From positions 99,309 through 163,308 of the forward strand of contig JAHIUD010000032.1 in NCBI GenBank assembly GCA_018817515.1: a stretch of DNA of 64,000 bases, read 5' to 3'. This DNA is from Pseudomonadota bacterium. GTDB taxonomy: Bacteria; Desulfobacterota; Desulfovibrionia; Desulfovibrionales; Desulfovibrionaceae. Of this stretch, positions 16,918 to 25,430 are shown piece by piece. Each line of letters opens with the position of its first letter. Positions within the stretch are counted from its first letter, which is position 1. The notes under the pieces were generated by a model that worked only from the letters and a program-made list of their open reading frames with translations, made no database searches and was not told the DNA's origin. The translations under genes and the position numbers were made by a program.

Positions 16918-18155
16918 TGCGCATCGAAATTTCCGAAAAGCAGCCGCTGGCCGACAAGATCCGGCCCCAGACCCTGGACGAGTTCGTGGGCCAGAGCCAC
17001 CTGCTGGAGCGCATCGCGGCCTTTGCCCAGGGCCCGCGCCTGCCGAGCCTGCTGTTCTTCGGTCCGCCGGGCTGCGGCAAATCCACCCTGGCCATGCTCA
17101 TGGCCAAGGCAGCGGGCAAGAAATGGATCCGCGTGAGCGCGCCCGAGGCTGGTCTGGCCGCCCTGCGCAAGCGTTTGGAAGGAGTCGAGGTGCTCATCCT
17201 CGACGAGATCCACCGCTTCTCCAAGGCCCAGCAGGACTTCTTCCTGCCCATCCTGGAAAGCGGCGAGGTCGTGCTCCTGGCCACCACAACGGAAAATCCG
17301 TCCTTCAGCGTCACCCGGCAGCTGCTCTCGCGGCTGCACGTGCTGCGCTTCCGCTCGCTCACGCGTGAGGAACTTTCGCGCATGGCCCGGCGCGGGGCCA
17401 AGGTCCTTGGAGCCGAGTGGCAGGACGAGGTCTTTGACCTGCTTGCCGCCATGTCCGCTGGCGATGGCCGCGCCCTGCTGAATCTGGTGGAGCATGTGGC
17501 GGGCATGCCCAAGGACAAGCTGAGCATTGAGGAATTGCGCCAGGCCCTGCCCGAGGTGGTCATCCGTGGCGACCGCGACGGCGACTCGCACTACGAGCTG
17601 GCCTCGGCGCTCATAAAGTCCATCCGCGGCAGCGACCCGGACGCGGCCCTGTACTACCTGGCCTGCCTGCTGGAAAGCGGCGAGGACCCGCGCTTCATCT
17701 GCCGCCGGCTCGTGCTCTCGTCTTCGGAAGACATCGGCCTGGGCGATCCGCAGGCGCTGCCTCTGGCTGTGGCCTGCCAGCAGGCCGTGGAGTTCGTGGG
17801 CATGCCCGAGGGCTTCATCCCCCTGGCTGAGACGGTGATCTACCTGGCCCTGGCGCCCAAAAGCAACGCAAGTTATGCCGGGTACTTGAATGCACTGAAG
17901 GAAGTCCGGGAGAACGGCCTCATGCCCGTGCCCCTGCATCTGCGCAACGCCAGCACCACGCTGCACAAGGAATGGGGCTACGGGCGCGGTTACAAGTATC
18001 CGCATGCCTTCCCACAAGCCTGGGTGGAGCAGGAATACCTGCCGCATGAGCTGGCCCAGCGCAAGGCACAGTTCTATTTCCCGAAGAACGAGGGCGCCGA
18101 GTCCAGGATGCACACCTGGCTGGCCTCGCGCAAACGCACGACCCGAAAGCCTTAA
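16917..18155 (+). CDS. rarA: Replication-associated recombination protein A
   Basis: RarA/MgsA (WRNIP1 family) is an AAA+ ATPase acting at stalled forks. The 412-residue protein has the N-terminal LADKIRPQTLDEFVGQ, Walker A GPPGCGKST, Walker B LDEIHRFSKAQQD, the sensor TTENPSFSV, and the family-specific C-terminal region with KYPHAFPQAWVEQEYLP. Full length. It is coupled to rsmE by a one-base overlap and ends eight bases from the convergent glycosyltransferase gene. Confidence 0.94.
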   Translation: MRIEISEKQPLADKIRPQTLDEFVGQSHLLERIAAFAQGPRLPSLLFFGPPGCGKSTLAMLMAKAAGKKWIRVSAPEAGLAALRKRLEGVEVLILDEIHRFSKAQQDFFLPILESGEVVLLATTTENPSFSVTRQLLSRLHVLRFRSLTREELSRMARRGAKVLGAEWQDEVFDLLAAMSAGDGRALLNLVEHVAGMPKDKLSIEELRQALPEVVIRGDRDGDSHYELASALIKSIRGSDPDAALYYLACLLESGEDPRFICRRLVLSSSEDIGLGDPQALPLAVACQQAVEFVGMPEGFIPLAETVIYLALAPKSNASYAGYLNALKEVRENGLMPVPLHLRNASTTLHKEWGYGRGYKYPHAFPQAWVEQEYLPHELAQRKAQFYFPKNEGAESRMHTWLASRKRTTRKP

Positions 18156-18163
18156 GCCGAGCC

Positions 18164-19435
18164 TTAAGTCTCCTGGCCGCTTTTCTTGTCGTACAGCTTG
18201 CGCCACTCGTCCAGGAACAGGACTGCGGTGTCGAGCTCGTCGAGCTTGCCCTGTTGCTGCCGGATGGCCCAGACCAGGTCCGCAAAGCTCGTGTCCGCAG
18301 GCAGGGCCAGCCGGTCCAAGAGGCCCGCGATCTGCTGGGCAAGCTCTTGCGGAAGGCCCTCGGCGGCCTGGACCGACGCGCGTTCCCTTGGCCAGCCCTC
18401 CAGACGTGAGGCGATGAAGTCGAGAAGCGTCTGCATGCGCGCGGCATAGGTGTGCTCGCGCAACACGCGGGCCTGGCCGCGCCGGGCAATGGCCTCCCGC
18501 TCTTCTGGATGGCTGAGATAGTGCACGATTTTCTCTTGGAGTTCGGCCATGCTGTCAAAGGTCGCCAACTCATCCTGGGCAAAGGCCTCGGGCATAAGGC
18601 TGCGCCGGTCCACCAGCTGGAAGGCCCGGCAGGCCGCCACCTCAAAGGTGCGCGGGTTGATGAAATCCCCGCCGCTGACAAGATCCTTGGCCTGGATGCT
18701 GGAGTGCAGGTTGATGTTCACCTTGGTGGCGTTGAAGATGCGTACGCAATCCTCGCTGGATACCCGCGCCCCGGCCATCTGTACAAAGGGCTCAAGCACG
18801 CTGTCGCCCTCCCATTCCGTACCCCAGAGCTTGAAATCATGGCGAATGAGGTCACGGAAGGCCACGCGGCGGTTGGCGTAGCCCGCGCCCATGAAGGACA
18901 CGTCCGAGCCGAACTTGCGCTGTTCCGCCGCAGAAAGCTCAAGTGGTTTATGAACTTCTGGGTGGGCGGCCAAAGGCAGGTACAACACGTTCTGAACGCC
19001 AATGGCCTGTAATTCGTCGAATATTCCATCCTGCTGAATAACTGCAAAGAAGTCGTAATGTGGCGCGAAGCCCTTCCAGTAGGTGAACAGGCGGAAGTCC
19101 TCCACGAACCACATGGCCGTGGGCACGCCGTCACGCCGCAAGCGCTTGAGGGCCTGGATGGACAGCGGAGCCTGGGCCTGGGCCAGCACGAGGTCGGGCT
19201 CAAAGGTCTCGACCTTGGCCAGCACGGCCTGTGACACTACCTGCAGATAGCTGTTCTCCAGGTATTGCAGGCGGTCAGTACCCACCTTGAGGGCTTGGAG
19301 GGCCCTGTAGCCGGGATAAAAATCCGGGGCTTCGAATACCTCCACCAGGTGCCCGAGCTGCCGCAGGGCCGCAATGCAATACCTGCCGATGGGCAGGGAG
19401 CCGCCATAGAGCGGCAGCACAACCAGTATCCTCAC
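18164..19435 (-). CDS. CgeB-like glycosyltransferase
   Basis: This 423-residue protein starts with MRILVVLPLYGGSLPIGRY and has a GT-B layout: an N-terminal domain ending near VPTAMWFVEDFRLFTYW, and a C-terminal domain with SDVSFMGAGYANRR, KVNINLHSSI and GDFINPRTFEVAACRAFQLVDRR. These features match the CgeB/DUF3880-type glycosyltransferases that decorate spores, flagella or cell-surface glycans. The C-terminal 60 residues are an extra helical tail. The start is GTG 19435. It follows the GT9 gene on the same strand, so both may build the same surface glycan; the acceptor is unknown. Confidence 0.75.
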   Translation of the reverse strand: MRILVVLPLYGGSLPIGRYCIAALRQLGHLVEVFEAPDFYPGYRALQALKVGTDRLQYLENSYLQVVSQAVLAKVETFEPDLVLAQAQAPLSIQALKRLRRDGVPTAMWFVEDFRLFTYWKGFAPHYDFFAVIQQDGIFDELQAIGVQNVLYLPLAAHPEVHKPLELSAAEQRKFGSDVSFMGAGYANRRVAFRDLIRHDFKLWGTEWEGDSVLEPFVQMAGARVSSEDCVRIFNATKVNINLHSSIQAKDLVSGGDFINPRTFEVAACRAFQLVDRRSLMPEAFAQDELATFDSMAELQEKIVHYLSHPEEREAIARRGQARVLREHTYAARMQTLLDFIASRLEGWPRERASVQAAEGLPQELAQQIAGLLDRLALPADTSFADLVWAIRQQQGKLDELDTAVLFLDEWRKLYDKKSGQET

Positions 19436-19456
19436 CCTCGCCCCCTTGATGCCCAG

Positions 19457-19507
19457 CCTGATTGCGTATCAATACCTGCATTCCGGCAATTTTCGATACG
19501 ATTCAGG
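19457..19507. other. Interrupted inverted repeat in the leader of the CgeB-like gene
   Basis: CCTGATTGCGTATC (19457-19470) faces GATACGATTCAGG (19495-19507); CCTGA and CGTATC pair exactly and are separated by a small internal bulge. The hairpin lies just upstream of the GTG start on the minus strand and could be an operator or an mRNA structure. Confidence 0.4.
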
Positions 19508-19542
19508 CAAAAGGCATAGTCACGACAAAGTCTAAACTTTCT

Positions 19543-20868
19543 TTAACATGCTGTAATATCATTATCATGATCAATATGACTCAAAATGTTCGCCATGCGG
19601 TTCACAGAGGATTCCGGGTCTTGGGCCAACCAATCGCGTTCCATGTACAGGCGCTCTGCCAGCTCATGGAGGACGAGCGAGGGCTCGCCCTGCCCTGCCC
19701 CGACATGCCCGCACCCGACATGCCCGCAAAGAAAGTCGCGGAAATGCCTGCGCAGGTCGGCCTGAGCATCTGGACCGGCCTGGGCGGTGAATGTCTGGCC
19801 GAGCCTGTCCGTGTCCGAAGCGAAGGCCGTCAGCCCCTCCGGCAGGTGGTCGGCCTCGCGCGTCGAGAGATAGCGCACCAGCTCCGGTCCGTCGAAGGGT
19901 CGCAAACAGGCGACCTCGGACTGGCAGCTCTGGGATTCCAGACAGGGCGCGCACTCCAGGTTGGCCTGGAGCACCAGATGGCCCTGGCCGTAGGGTCCTG
20001 TCTCGTGGCACCAGGCCGAGGACAAAAACGTGCCCAGCACCGGCACGCCAAGATGTGCTGCCAGATGCATGGTCCCGGTGTCCGGGCTCAGCACAAGGTC
20101 CAGCCCGGCCACGGCCTCCACAAGCCCTGCCCAGTTGGTGCTTCCGCAAAGGTTGCGCAGCACGCGGGCGTGCCGCCCAGGAAGTTCGCGTACGAGCTGC
20201 CTTGCCGCCTGCGCCTCGGACGCGCTGCCCAAAAGGACCAGGGCGTCGTCGCCGCGCATGTCGAGCAGGCCTGTGACCAGCGCAGCCAGGATCTTGGGCG
20301 GCAGGGAGCGCCGTGACTCTCGTCCGGCCATGACCACGCCCAGGCCACCGCCCCTGCCCTTGGCCACAGGATTGACCTCGGCAGCAGGCACGGGTGCGGG
20401 ATGGTGCCAGGCCCAGAAATCCGCGACGTTGAGCCCGATGCGGCGCATGGCGGACCAGCGCATGGCCAGCCTGGCCCACTGCCCCACCACCTCCTGGCCG
20501 TTCTGCCAGACATGCCCGCGCACGCGCTCAGGCTCGAACAACGCGGCCAGGCGGTAGTTCAGAGGCGAGAAATTGAGGTTGTAGACGCGCTTGAAGTCCA
20601 GGGACGCAAGCTCGCGGAAGGCCGGAACGTTCTTCTCCAGCAGCACGCGCGCCTGCTCGGAGGGCGGCAGCTTGGCCAGGGCCGTGCCGTGCGCACAGAC
20701 CGGGTGCAGATGCACCTGGGGATACAACAGCCGCGCCAGGGGGGCCAGGGACTCGTCCAGGCACAGGTGAACCTCGCAGTCCGGCTCGGCGCACAGCGAA
20801 AGGAGCAGACGCTTGGTCTGCACGAGGTCGCCGAAGCGGGCCAGTTGGATGACGAGGCAAGCGCTCAT
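19543..20868 (-). CDS. Glycosyltransferase family 9 (heptosyltransferase-like)
   Basis: This 441-residue protein belongs to GT9, whose members add ADP-heptose to the lipopolysaccharide core. It starts with CLVIQLARFGDLVQTKRLL and carries the nucleotide-sugar signature SPDTGTMHLAAHLGVPVLGTF (about residues 275-295). A cysteine group after that (CAPCLESQSC) is common in heptosyltransferase-like proteins. The C-terminal 90 residues extend beyond the usual 350-residue length and are not recognised. It is read before the CgeB-like gene with a 107-base gap. Confidence 0.85.
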   Translation of the reverse strand: MSACLVIQLARFGDLVQTKRLLLSLCAEPDCEVHLCLDESLAPLARLLYPQVHLHPVCAHGTALAKLPPSEQARVLLEKNVPAFRELASLDFKRVYNLNFSPLNYRLAALFEPERVRGHVWQNGQEVVGQWARLAMRWSAMRRIGLNVADFWAWHHPAPVPAAEVNPVAKGRGGGLGVVMAGRESRRSLPPKILAALVTGLLDMRGDDALVLLGSASEAQAARQLVRELPGRHARVLRNLCGSTNWAGLVEAVAGLDLVLSPDTGTMHLAAHLGVPVLGTFLSSAWCHETGPYGQGHLVLQANLECAPCLESQSCQSEVACLRPFDGPELVRYLSTREADHLPEGLTAFASDTDRLGQTFTAQAGPDAQADLRRHFRDFLCGHVGCGHVGAGQGEPSLVLHELAERLYMERDWLAQDPESSVNRMANILSHIDHDNDITAC

Positions 20869-20934
20869 GGGTCGGGGGGCTCTCCTATTTCATGTCTGGC
20901 GACACCCTATCCCAGGCCCGGTGAATCTGGCAAG

Positions 20935-20981
20935 AATGGCTGCATTGCCATTTTACAGACCGGGCAAGGATTTGGTATGGT
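20935..20981 (+). promoter_or_regulatory. Candidate promoter and dyad for the met8-like gene
   Basis: TTTACA (20952-20957) and TATGGT (20976-20981) are 18 bases apart, and the start codon is only seven bases past the -10 box. Transcription would thus begin at or next to the ATG. The inverted repeat AATGGC-TGCATT-GCCATT (20935-20952) touches the -35 box and could be an operator. Confidence 0.45.
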
Positions 20982-20987
20982 CAATGG

Positions 20988-21725
20988 ATGCGCTACTATC
21001 CCATGTTCGTCAGCCTCGCCGACCGGGCCTGCCTTGTGGTGGGCGCGGGCCAGGTGGGCCTGCGCAAAATCGAGACCCTGGCCGACTGCAATGCCGCCAG
21101 CATCCTTGTTGTGGACCAGAATCCCCCGGATGAGGCTCTGGGCCAGTTGCTCACGCGCCCTGGCATAGGCTTCGCCCAGCGCGACTTCCAGGAGTCGGAC
21201 CTGGACGGAGTGTTTCTGGCCATCGCCTCCACCAGCAGCCCCATGGTGAACCAGCGCATCAGCGACCTCTGCCGGGAGCGCGGGGTGCTCTGCAACATTG
21301 TGGACCAGCCCGAAGCCTGCTCGTTCATCGTTCCGGCTACGGTCCGCCGGGGCGACCTGACCCTGGCCATTTCCACCGGCGGCCAGAGCCCGGCCCTGGC
21401 CAAGCGCATCCGGAAAGACTTGCAGGAGGCCTTTGGTCAGGAGTATGCACTTTTCCTCGACCTCATGGGACGGTTGCGGCCCCTGATCCTGAGCCTTGGC
21501 CTGGACACCCGGGTCAACACCGAGATCTTCCGCGCCCTGGTGGGCTCGCGCCTGCTGGAGGCCTTGAGGCTTGGCGATGCGGAACTGGCCAAAGCTGAGC
21601 TGGCCGCGCAGTTTTTACACAGCTCGGCACAAGGCCCGGCAGAGGAACTGGCGCCTCAACAATACGCTTTTCTACATGCCCAACTGTCCGAAATGATAAC
21701 GGAGATCCTGCATGGCCCTGCCTGA
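20988..21725 (+). CDS. Precorrin-2 dehydrogenase / sirohydrochlorin ferrochelatase-like protein
   Basis: This 245-residue protein matches the N-terminal module of CysG and yeast Met8, which oxidises precorrin-2 and may chelate iron to form siroheme. Visible are the NAD-binding CLVVGAGQVGLRKIETL, FLAIASTSSPMVNQRI, the CNIVDQPEACSFIVPA block and ISTGGQSPALAKRIRKDL. In sulfate reducers siroheme serves sulfite reductase and is also a heme precursor, which fits its place before ccsA and hemA. There is no ribosome binding site ahead of the ATG. Its end overlaps the next gene by 14 bases. Confidence 0.88.
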   Translation: MRYYPMFVSLADRACLVVGAGQVGLRKIETLADCNAASILVVDQNPPDEALGQLLTRPGIGFAQRDFQESDLDGVFLAIASTSSPMVNQRISDLCRERGVLCNIVDQPEACSFIVPATVRRGDLTLAISTGGQSPALAKRIRKDLQEAFGQEYALFLDLMGRLRPLILSLGLDTRVNTEIFRALVGSRLLEALRLGDAELAKAELAAQFLHSSAQGPAEELAPQQYAFLHAQLSEMITEILHGPA

Positions 21726-22545
21726 ACTGCTACCGATCCTCGTCATCGCCCTGTACTTCTTGGGGACCGTGCTCTTTGTCGTGGGCTCGGCCCTGCGCAA
21801 CGAACGCCTCAAGGTCGCGTCCCTTGGCCTGGCGGCCGTGGGCTTCTCCCTGCACACCTTTGACCTGGTGCACATGCTCAGCGGGGTCGACGCGGCCCAG
21901 AGCCTTACCGCCGGGCGCTTCCTGTTCTGCCTGCTCGGCTGGGGAATCCTGAGCCTGTTCCTGCTGCTCTGGTGGCGGCTTAAGCTCAAGTTCCTGGCCG
22001 TGGTGGCCATGCCCCTGGCGCTCATGATGTACGTCACCGCCAACGCCACGGTGGGCGTGAGCACCAAGCTGCCGCCCATGCTCTCGGGCCTGTTCTTCTT
22101 CATGCACATCGGTACGCTCTTCGCCAGCATGGCTTTGCTGGCCATGGGCTTTGGCGCGGGACTGGCCTTTCTGCACCTGGAAAAGCGCATCAAAACCAAG
22201 GCGGGCCTGAAGCAGTTCCAGAAGGACATGCCTTCGCTGGACACCTTTGACCGCGTGAACCATTTTGTCGTCCTGTGTGGCTTTCCGCTCTACACCCTGG
22301 GTCTGGCCTCGGGCTATGTCTGGGCCTGGCTTTCGGCCCGGCGCGTGTTCTCCCTTGACCCCAAGGAGATCGTGGCGCTCATCGTGCTGCTGCTCTACGC
22401 CTATCTGTTCCACCAGCGCCTGGTCATGGGCTGGCGGGGCCGCAAACCAGCGGTCATGGCCATCTGCGTGTTCCTGCTCACTGTCATCTCCATGCTCGGC
22501 ATCAATTTCCTGGTGCCCACAACCTTTCACGGTTTTAAACCGTAG
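21712..22545 (+). CDS. CcsA/HemX-type membrane protein
   Basis: This 277-residue protein has about eight membrane segments and fits the cytochrome c assembly family (CcsA/CcmC/HemX). Conserved points are the early HTFDLVHML, FFMHIGTLFASMALL, NHFVVLCGFPLYTLGLASGYVWAW, a shortened form of the tryptophan-rich heme-handling region, and a late HQRLVMGW. His residues in the membrane regions are likely heme ligands. When placed directly before hemA this protein is usually named HemX and influences glutamyl-tRNA reductase level or heme handling. CGGAG precedes the ATG, which lies inside the previous gene. Confidence 0.85.
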   Translation: MALPELLPILVIALYFLGTVLFVVGSALRNERLKVASLGLAAVGFSLHTFDLVHMLSGVDAAQSLTAGRFLFCLLGWGILSLFLLLWWRLKLKFLAVVAMPLALMMYVTANATVGVSTKLPPMLSGLFFFMHIGTLFASMALLAMGFGAGLAFLHLEKRIKTKAGLKQFQKDMPSLDTFDRVNHFVVLCGFPLYTLGLASGYVWAWLSARRVFSLDPKEIVALIVLLLYAYLFHQRLVMGWRGRKPAVMAICVFLLTVISMLGINFLVPTTFHGFKP

Positions 22546-22553
22546 CGGCCATA

Positions 22554-23966
22554 ATGGATAAAACGATCTTCCTTGTCGGACTCAATCACCGCTGCGCCGG
22601 TGTGGACGTGCGCGAAAAGTTTGCCCTGACCAACGTCGCGGACTTTGAGAAGAGCCTGCTGGCCGCGTGCCCCCTGCGCGAGGTCATGGCCCTGTCCACC
22701 TGCAACCGCGTGGAGATCCTCGTGGTGGCTGACAGCGACCGCTGCGCAGGAATCGACCTGCCGGAGGCCGTGCTGGGCCATTGGGCCGAAACCTGCGCGG
22801 GCCCCCTTGCCACCTTGCGTGAGCACACCTACCGCCACTCCAGCCTGGACGCCGTGACGCACCTGTTCTGCGTGGCCGCCAGCCTCGATTCCATGGTCAT
22901 GGGCGAGCCGCAGATCCTGGGGCAGCTCAAGAGCAGCTACCGCAAGGCTGTGGAAACCGGCACGGCGCGAGTCATCATCAACCGCCTGCTGCACAAGTCC
23001 TTTTCCGTGGCCAAGCGCGTGCGTACCGAGACGGCCATCGCCTCAAGCGCCGTGTCCATCAGCTATGCCGCCGTGGAGCTGGCCAAGAAGATCTTTGGCG
23101 AACTCTCCGGCAAGACGGCCATGCTCGTAGGCGCAGGCGAGATGGCCGAGCTGGCCGCAACGCACCTGCTCGCCTCGGGCATCGAGAAGCTCTACATCAC
23201 CAACCGCACCTATTCCCGAGCCCAGGAGCTGGCCAAGACCATGCACGGTGAGGCCATCCTCTTTGAGGGCATGGTGGACCAGCTGCGCGACGTGGACATC
23301 GTCATCAGTTCCACCGGCTCGCCCACGGCCATCATCCGCGCCAAGGACATCCGCGAGGTCTTGAAAAAGCGCCGCAACCGCGCCATGTTCTTCATCGACA
23401 TCGCCGTGCCGCGCGACATAGACCCGGACGTCAATGCGCTCGACAACGTCTACCTCTACGACATCGACGACCTGAAGGAGGTCGTGGAGGAGAACATGAG
23501 CGCCCGCCAGGGCGAGGCCGTCAAGGCCCGCGCCATCGTGGACGTGGAGACCCAGGCCTTCGCCACCTGGCTCAAATCCCTGGCCCTGCAGCCTACCATC
23601 ACCGACCTGCTGGGCCGGGCCGAGGAAGTGGCCGGGCGCGAGCTGGCCAAGACCCTGAAGCGTCTGGGCGACGTGGACGACGAAACCCGCGCGGCTCTGG
23701 AGGTCCTGGTGTCCTCGGTAAGCCGCAAGCTCCTGCACGAGCCCATCTGCTTCCTCAAGCGCCGTACGCGAGAGGAAGGCACAGCCGAACGCTTCATCGA
23801 CATGACCCGGCGCATCTTCAACCTCGACGCCGACGCGGTCATCGAGGACGCGCACCTGGACCGGCGAACCGTCGATGACGAGGAAAGCTGCGGCGAGATA
23901 CTCGACTGTGAATGCTGCCGCGACGATAGTATTTCGTCGCCGGACAGCGTGGCCGACAAGAAATAG
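22554..23966 (+). CDS. hemA: Glutamyl-tRNA reductase
   Basis: HemA reduces glutamyl-tRNA to glutamate-1-semialdehyde, the first committed step of tetrapyrrole synthesis. The 470-residue protein shows VGLNHRCAGVDVREKF, the catalytic Cys at residue 50 in LSTCNRVEI, MGEPQILGQLKSSY, the NADPH-binding LVGAGEMAELAATHL and the dimerisation helix. Beyond the usual length there is an acidic C-terminal tail of about 35 residues with four cysteines in a CxxxxxCxCC arrangement. This tail is odd and could bind metal or heme for feedback control (inference). Confidence 0.96.
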   Translation: MDKTIFLVGLNHRCAGVDVREKFALTNVADFEKSLLAACPLREVMALSTCNRVEILVVADSDRCAGIDLPEAVLGHWAETCAGPLATLREHTYRHSSLDAVTHLFCVAASLDSMVMGEPQILGQLKSSYRKAVETGTARVIINRLLHKSFSVAKRVRTETAIASSAVSISYAAVELAKKIFGELSGKTAMLVGAGEMAELAATHLLASGIEKLYITNRTYSRAQELAKTMHGEAILFEGMVDQLRDVDIVISSTGSPTAIIRAKDIREVLKKRRNRAMFFIDIAVPRDIDPDVNALDNVYLYDIDDLKEVVEENMSARQGEAVKARAIVDVETQAFATWLKSLALQPTITDLLGRAEEVAGRELAKTLKRLGDVDDETRAALEVLVSSVSRKLLHEPICFLKRRTREEGTAERFIDMTRRIFNLDADAVIEDAHLDRRTVDDEESCGEILDCECCRDDSISSPDSVADKK

Positions 23967-23978
23967 ACCGGAGAGATC

Positions 23979-24317
23979 ATGCGCACCTATCTCCTTGAAG
24001 ACTTCCTCCCCGAACAGCTGGAACACGTGGGCCAGCGGCTGGCCGAAATGGGCCTGTCCGGCCCGCTGGACGGCATCTACTACCTGCCCCTGGCCCTGGA
24101 CCTGCTTAACGACGAGCAGCGCGACCACCATGGCGAATGCGGCCCGTACATCTTCGTGCTGGAGGTGGTGGGCGAGACCAGCCTCAAGCTCGAACTCCTG
24201 GTGCGCGCCCAGGGCAAGCTGCGCTGCTCCTGCGTGGCCTACGCAACGCCCGAACAGCGTGCCTTCATCATGGACTACATGGACAACTTCCTGCGCGAGA
24301 TGGGGATCACCATTTAG
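23979..24317 (+). CDS. Conserved protein of unknown function
   Basis: This 112-residue acidic protein (start MRTYLLEDFLPEQLEHVG) has an alpha-beta pattern with no signal peptide or membrane segment. One Cys pair (CSC) and DHHGEC near the middle could be a metal site, but this is weak. I do not recognise the family. It lies 12 bases after hemA with a GGAGAG ribosome site, and tilS begins two bases after its stop, so it is part of the hemA-tilS unit. Confidence 0.75.
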   Translation: MRTYLLEDFLPEQLEHVGQRLAEMGLSGPLDGIYYLPLALDLLNDEQRDHHGECGPYIFVLEVVGETSLKLELLVRAQGKLRCSCVAYATPEQRAFIMDYMDNFLREMGITI

Positions 24318-24319
24318 AC

Positions 24320-25381
24320 ATGGACGATAAAACGCAGCGTTTGCAGGACCTTCCGCGCAAGGCGGCCCGGTTCTGCCTCGGCATCGGCTCCTTTGCCGCG
24401 CACGAGCTGGGCTGCGACTTCCCCTCCCTGCACTGCCTTGTGGCCTGTTCCGGCGGCGCGGACTCCACCGCCCTGCTGCGCATCGCGCACCTGCTCGCCC
24501 AAACCAGGGGCGGCACGGTCAGCGCCGCGCACCTGGACCACTCCCTGCGGCCGGAATCTCCCCACGATGCTGAATTTGTTTCACAACTCTGCGCCCCGCT
24601 TGGCGTGGAGCTGCATTCCGAGCGTCAGGACATCGCCAGCCAGGCCCAGGCTTCAGGCATGGGGCTTGAGGAGGCCGGGCGCGTGGCTCGGTATGCGTTT
24701 CTGGAACGCATCCGGCACCAGATCGGCGCGGATGTCATCCTGGTGGCGCACCAGTTGAACGACCTGGCCGAGGACCAGCTCCTGCGGCTCATGCGCGGCA
24801 CCGGCTGGCCCGCCCTGGGGGGCATGGAAGGTCACGATCCGGGCAGGAAGCTGCTCCGTCCTCTTTTGCTCTGTCCGCGCGCGCACTTGGAAGATTTCTT
24901 GAGAATCTCTCATCAGCCCTGGCGAGACGACATCAGTAATTTTGATCGCGCAACAACGCGCAACCGCGTTCGGCACGATGTGCTGCCGGAGCTTTTGCGC
25001 AACAATCCGTGCTACCTGGACAGCGCAGCAAGACTGTGGCGGCAGGCACGCATGGACGCAACGCATTGGGACGCGGCCTTGGCCGATGTGTTGCCCAAGG
25101 TTCTGCTTCAAACCACAGACCTTGCAAACCGGGAAAGACGCCTGATCCCGGCCAAGGTCTTGAAGTCCTGCCCTGCTCCGTTGCGGCTGCGCCTGTACAA
25201 GGCCGTTCTCGAGGCCACGGGACCGGGCCAGAGCCTCTGCGACGGCCTGTTCCGGCTGGATGAACTCTGGCAAACACGGGGCACGGGCAAGAGCGTGCGG
25301 TTCCCCGGCGACAAGGAAGCGCGCATCTCCCGGACAGGTATAGCCGTGCAGGTCATTGACAGGAAAAAAGAGTGCGGATAA
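24320..25381 (+). CDS. tilS: tRNA(Ile)-lysidine synthase
   Basis: TilS adds lysine to C34 of the AUA-reading tRNA(Ile). The protein (about 353 residues) has the PP-loop SGGADS at residues 44-49, AAHLDHSLRPES, LEEAGRVARYAFL, and DDISNFDRATTRNRVRHDVLPEL, a strong TilS signature. The start at 24320 is the first ATG after the stop of the upstream gene; longer frames reach into that gene. There is no ribosome site of its own, so coupled translation is likely. Confidence 0.93.
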   Translation: MDDKTQRLQDLPRKAARFCLGIGSFAAHELGCDFPSLHCLVACSGGADSTALLRIAHLLAQTRGGTVSAAHLDHSLRPESPHDAEFVSQLCAPLGVELHSERQDIASQAQASGMGLEEAGRVARYAFLERIRHQIGADVILVAHQLNDLAEDQLLRLMRGTGWPALGGMEGHDPGRKLLRPLLLCPRAHLEDFLRISHQPWRDDISNFDRATTRNRVRHDVLPELLRNNPCYLDSAARLWRQARMDATHWDAALADVLPKVLLQTTDLANRERRLIPAKVLKSCPAPLRLRLYKAVLEATGPGQSLCDGLFRLDELWQTRGTGKSVRFPGDKEARISRTGIAVQVIDRKKECG

Positions 25382-25383
25382 GA

Positions 25384-25406
25384 GCTTGTGAATCTTTTGC
25401 ACAAGC
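25384..25406. other. Hairpin between tilS and adk
   Basis: GCTTGTG (25384-25390) and CACAAGC (25400-25406) form a seven-base stem around a nine-base loop, followed by seven A residues and then the adk ribosome site TTTGGAGG. It lacks a plus-strand T tract, so it may affect adk mRNA structure instead of ending transcription. Confidence 0.35.
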
Positions 25407-25430
25407 AAAAAAATCACCTTTGGAGGCACA

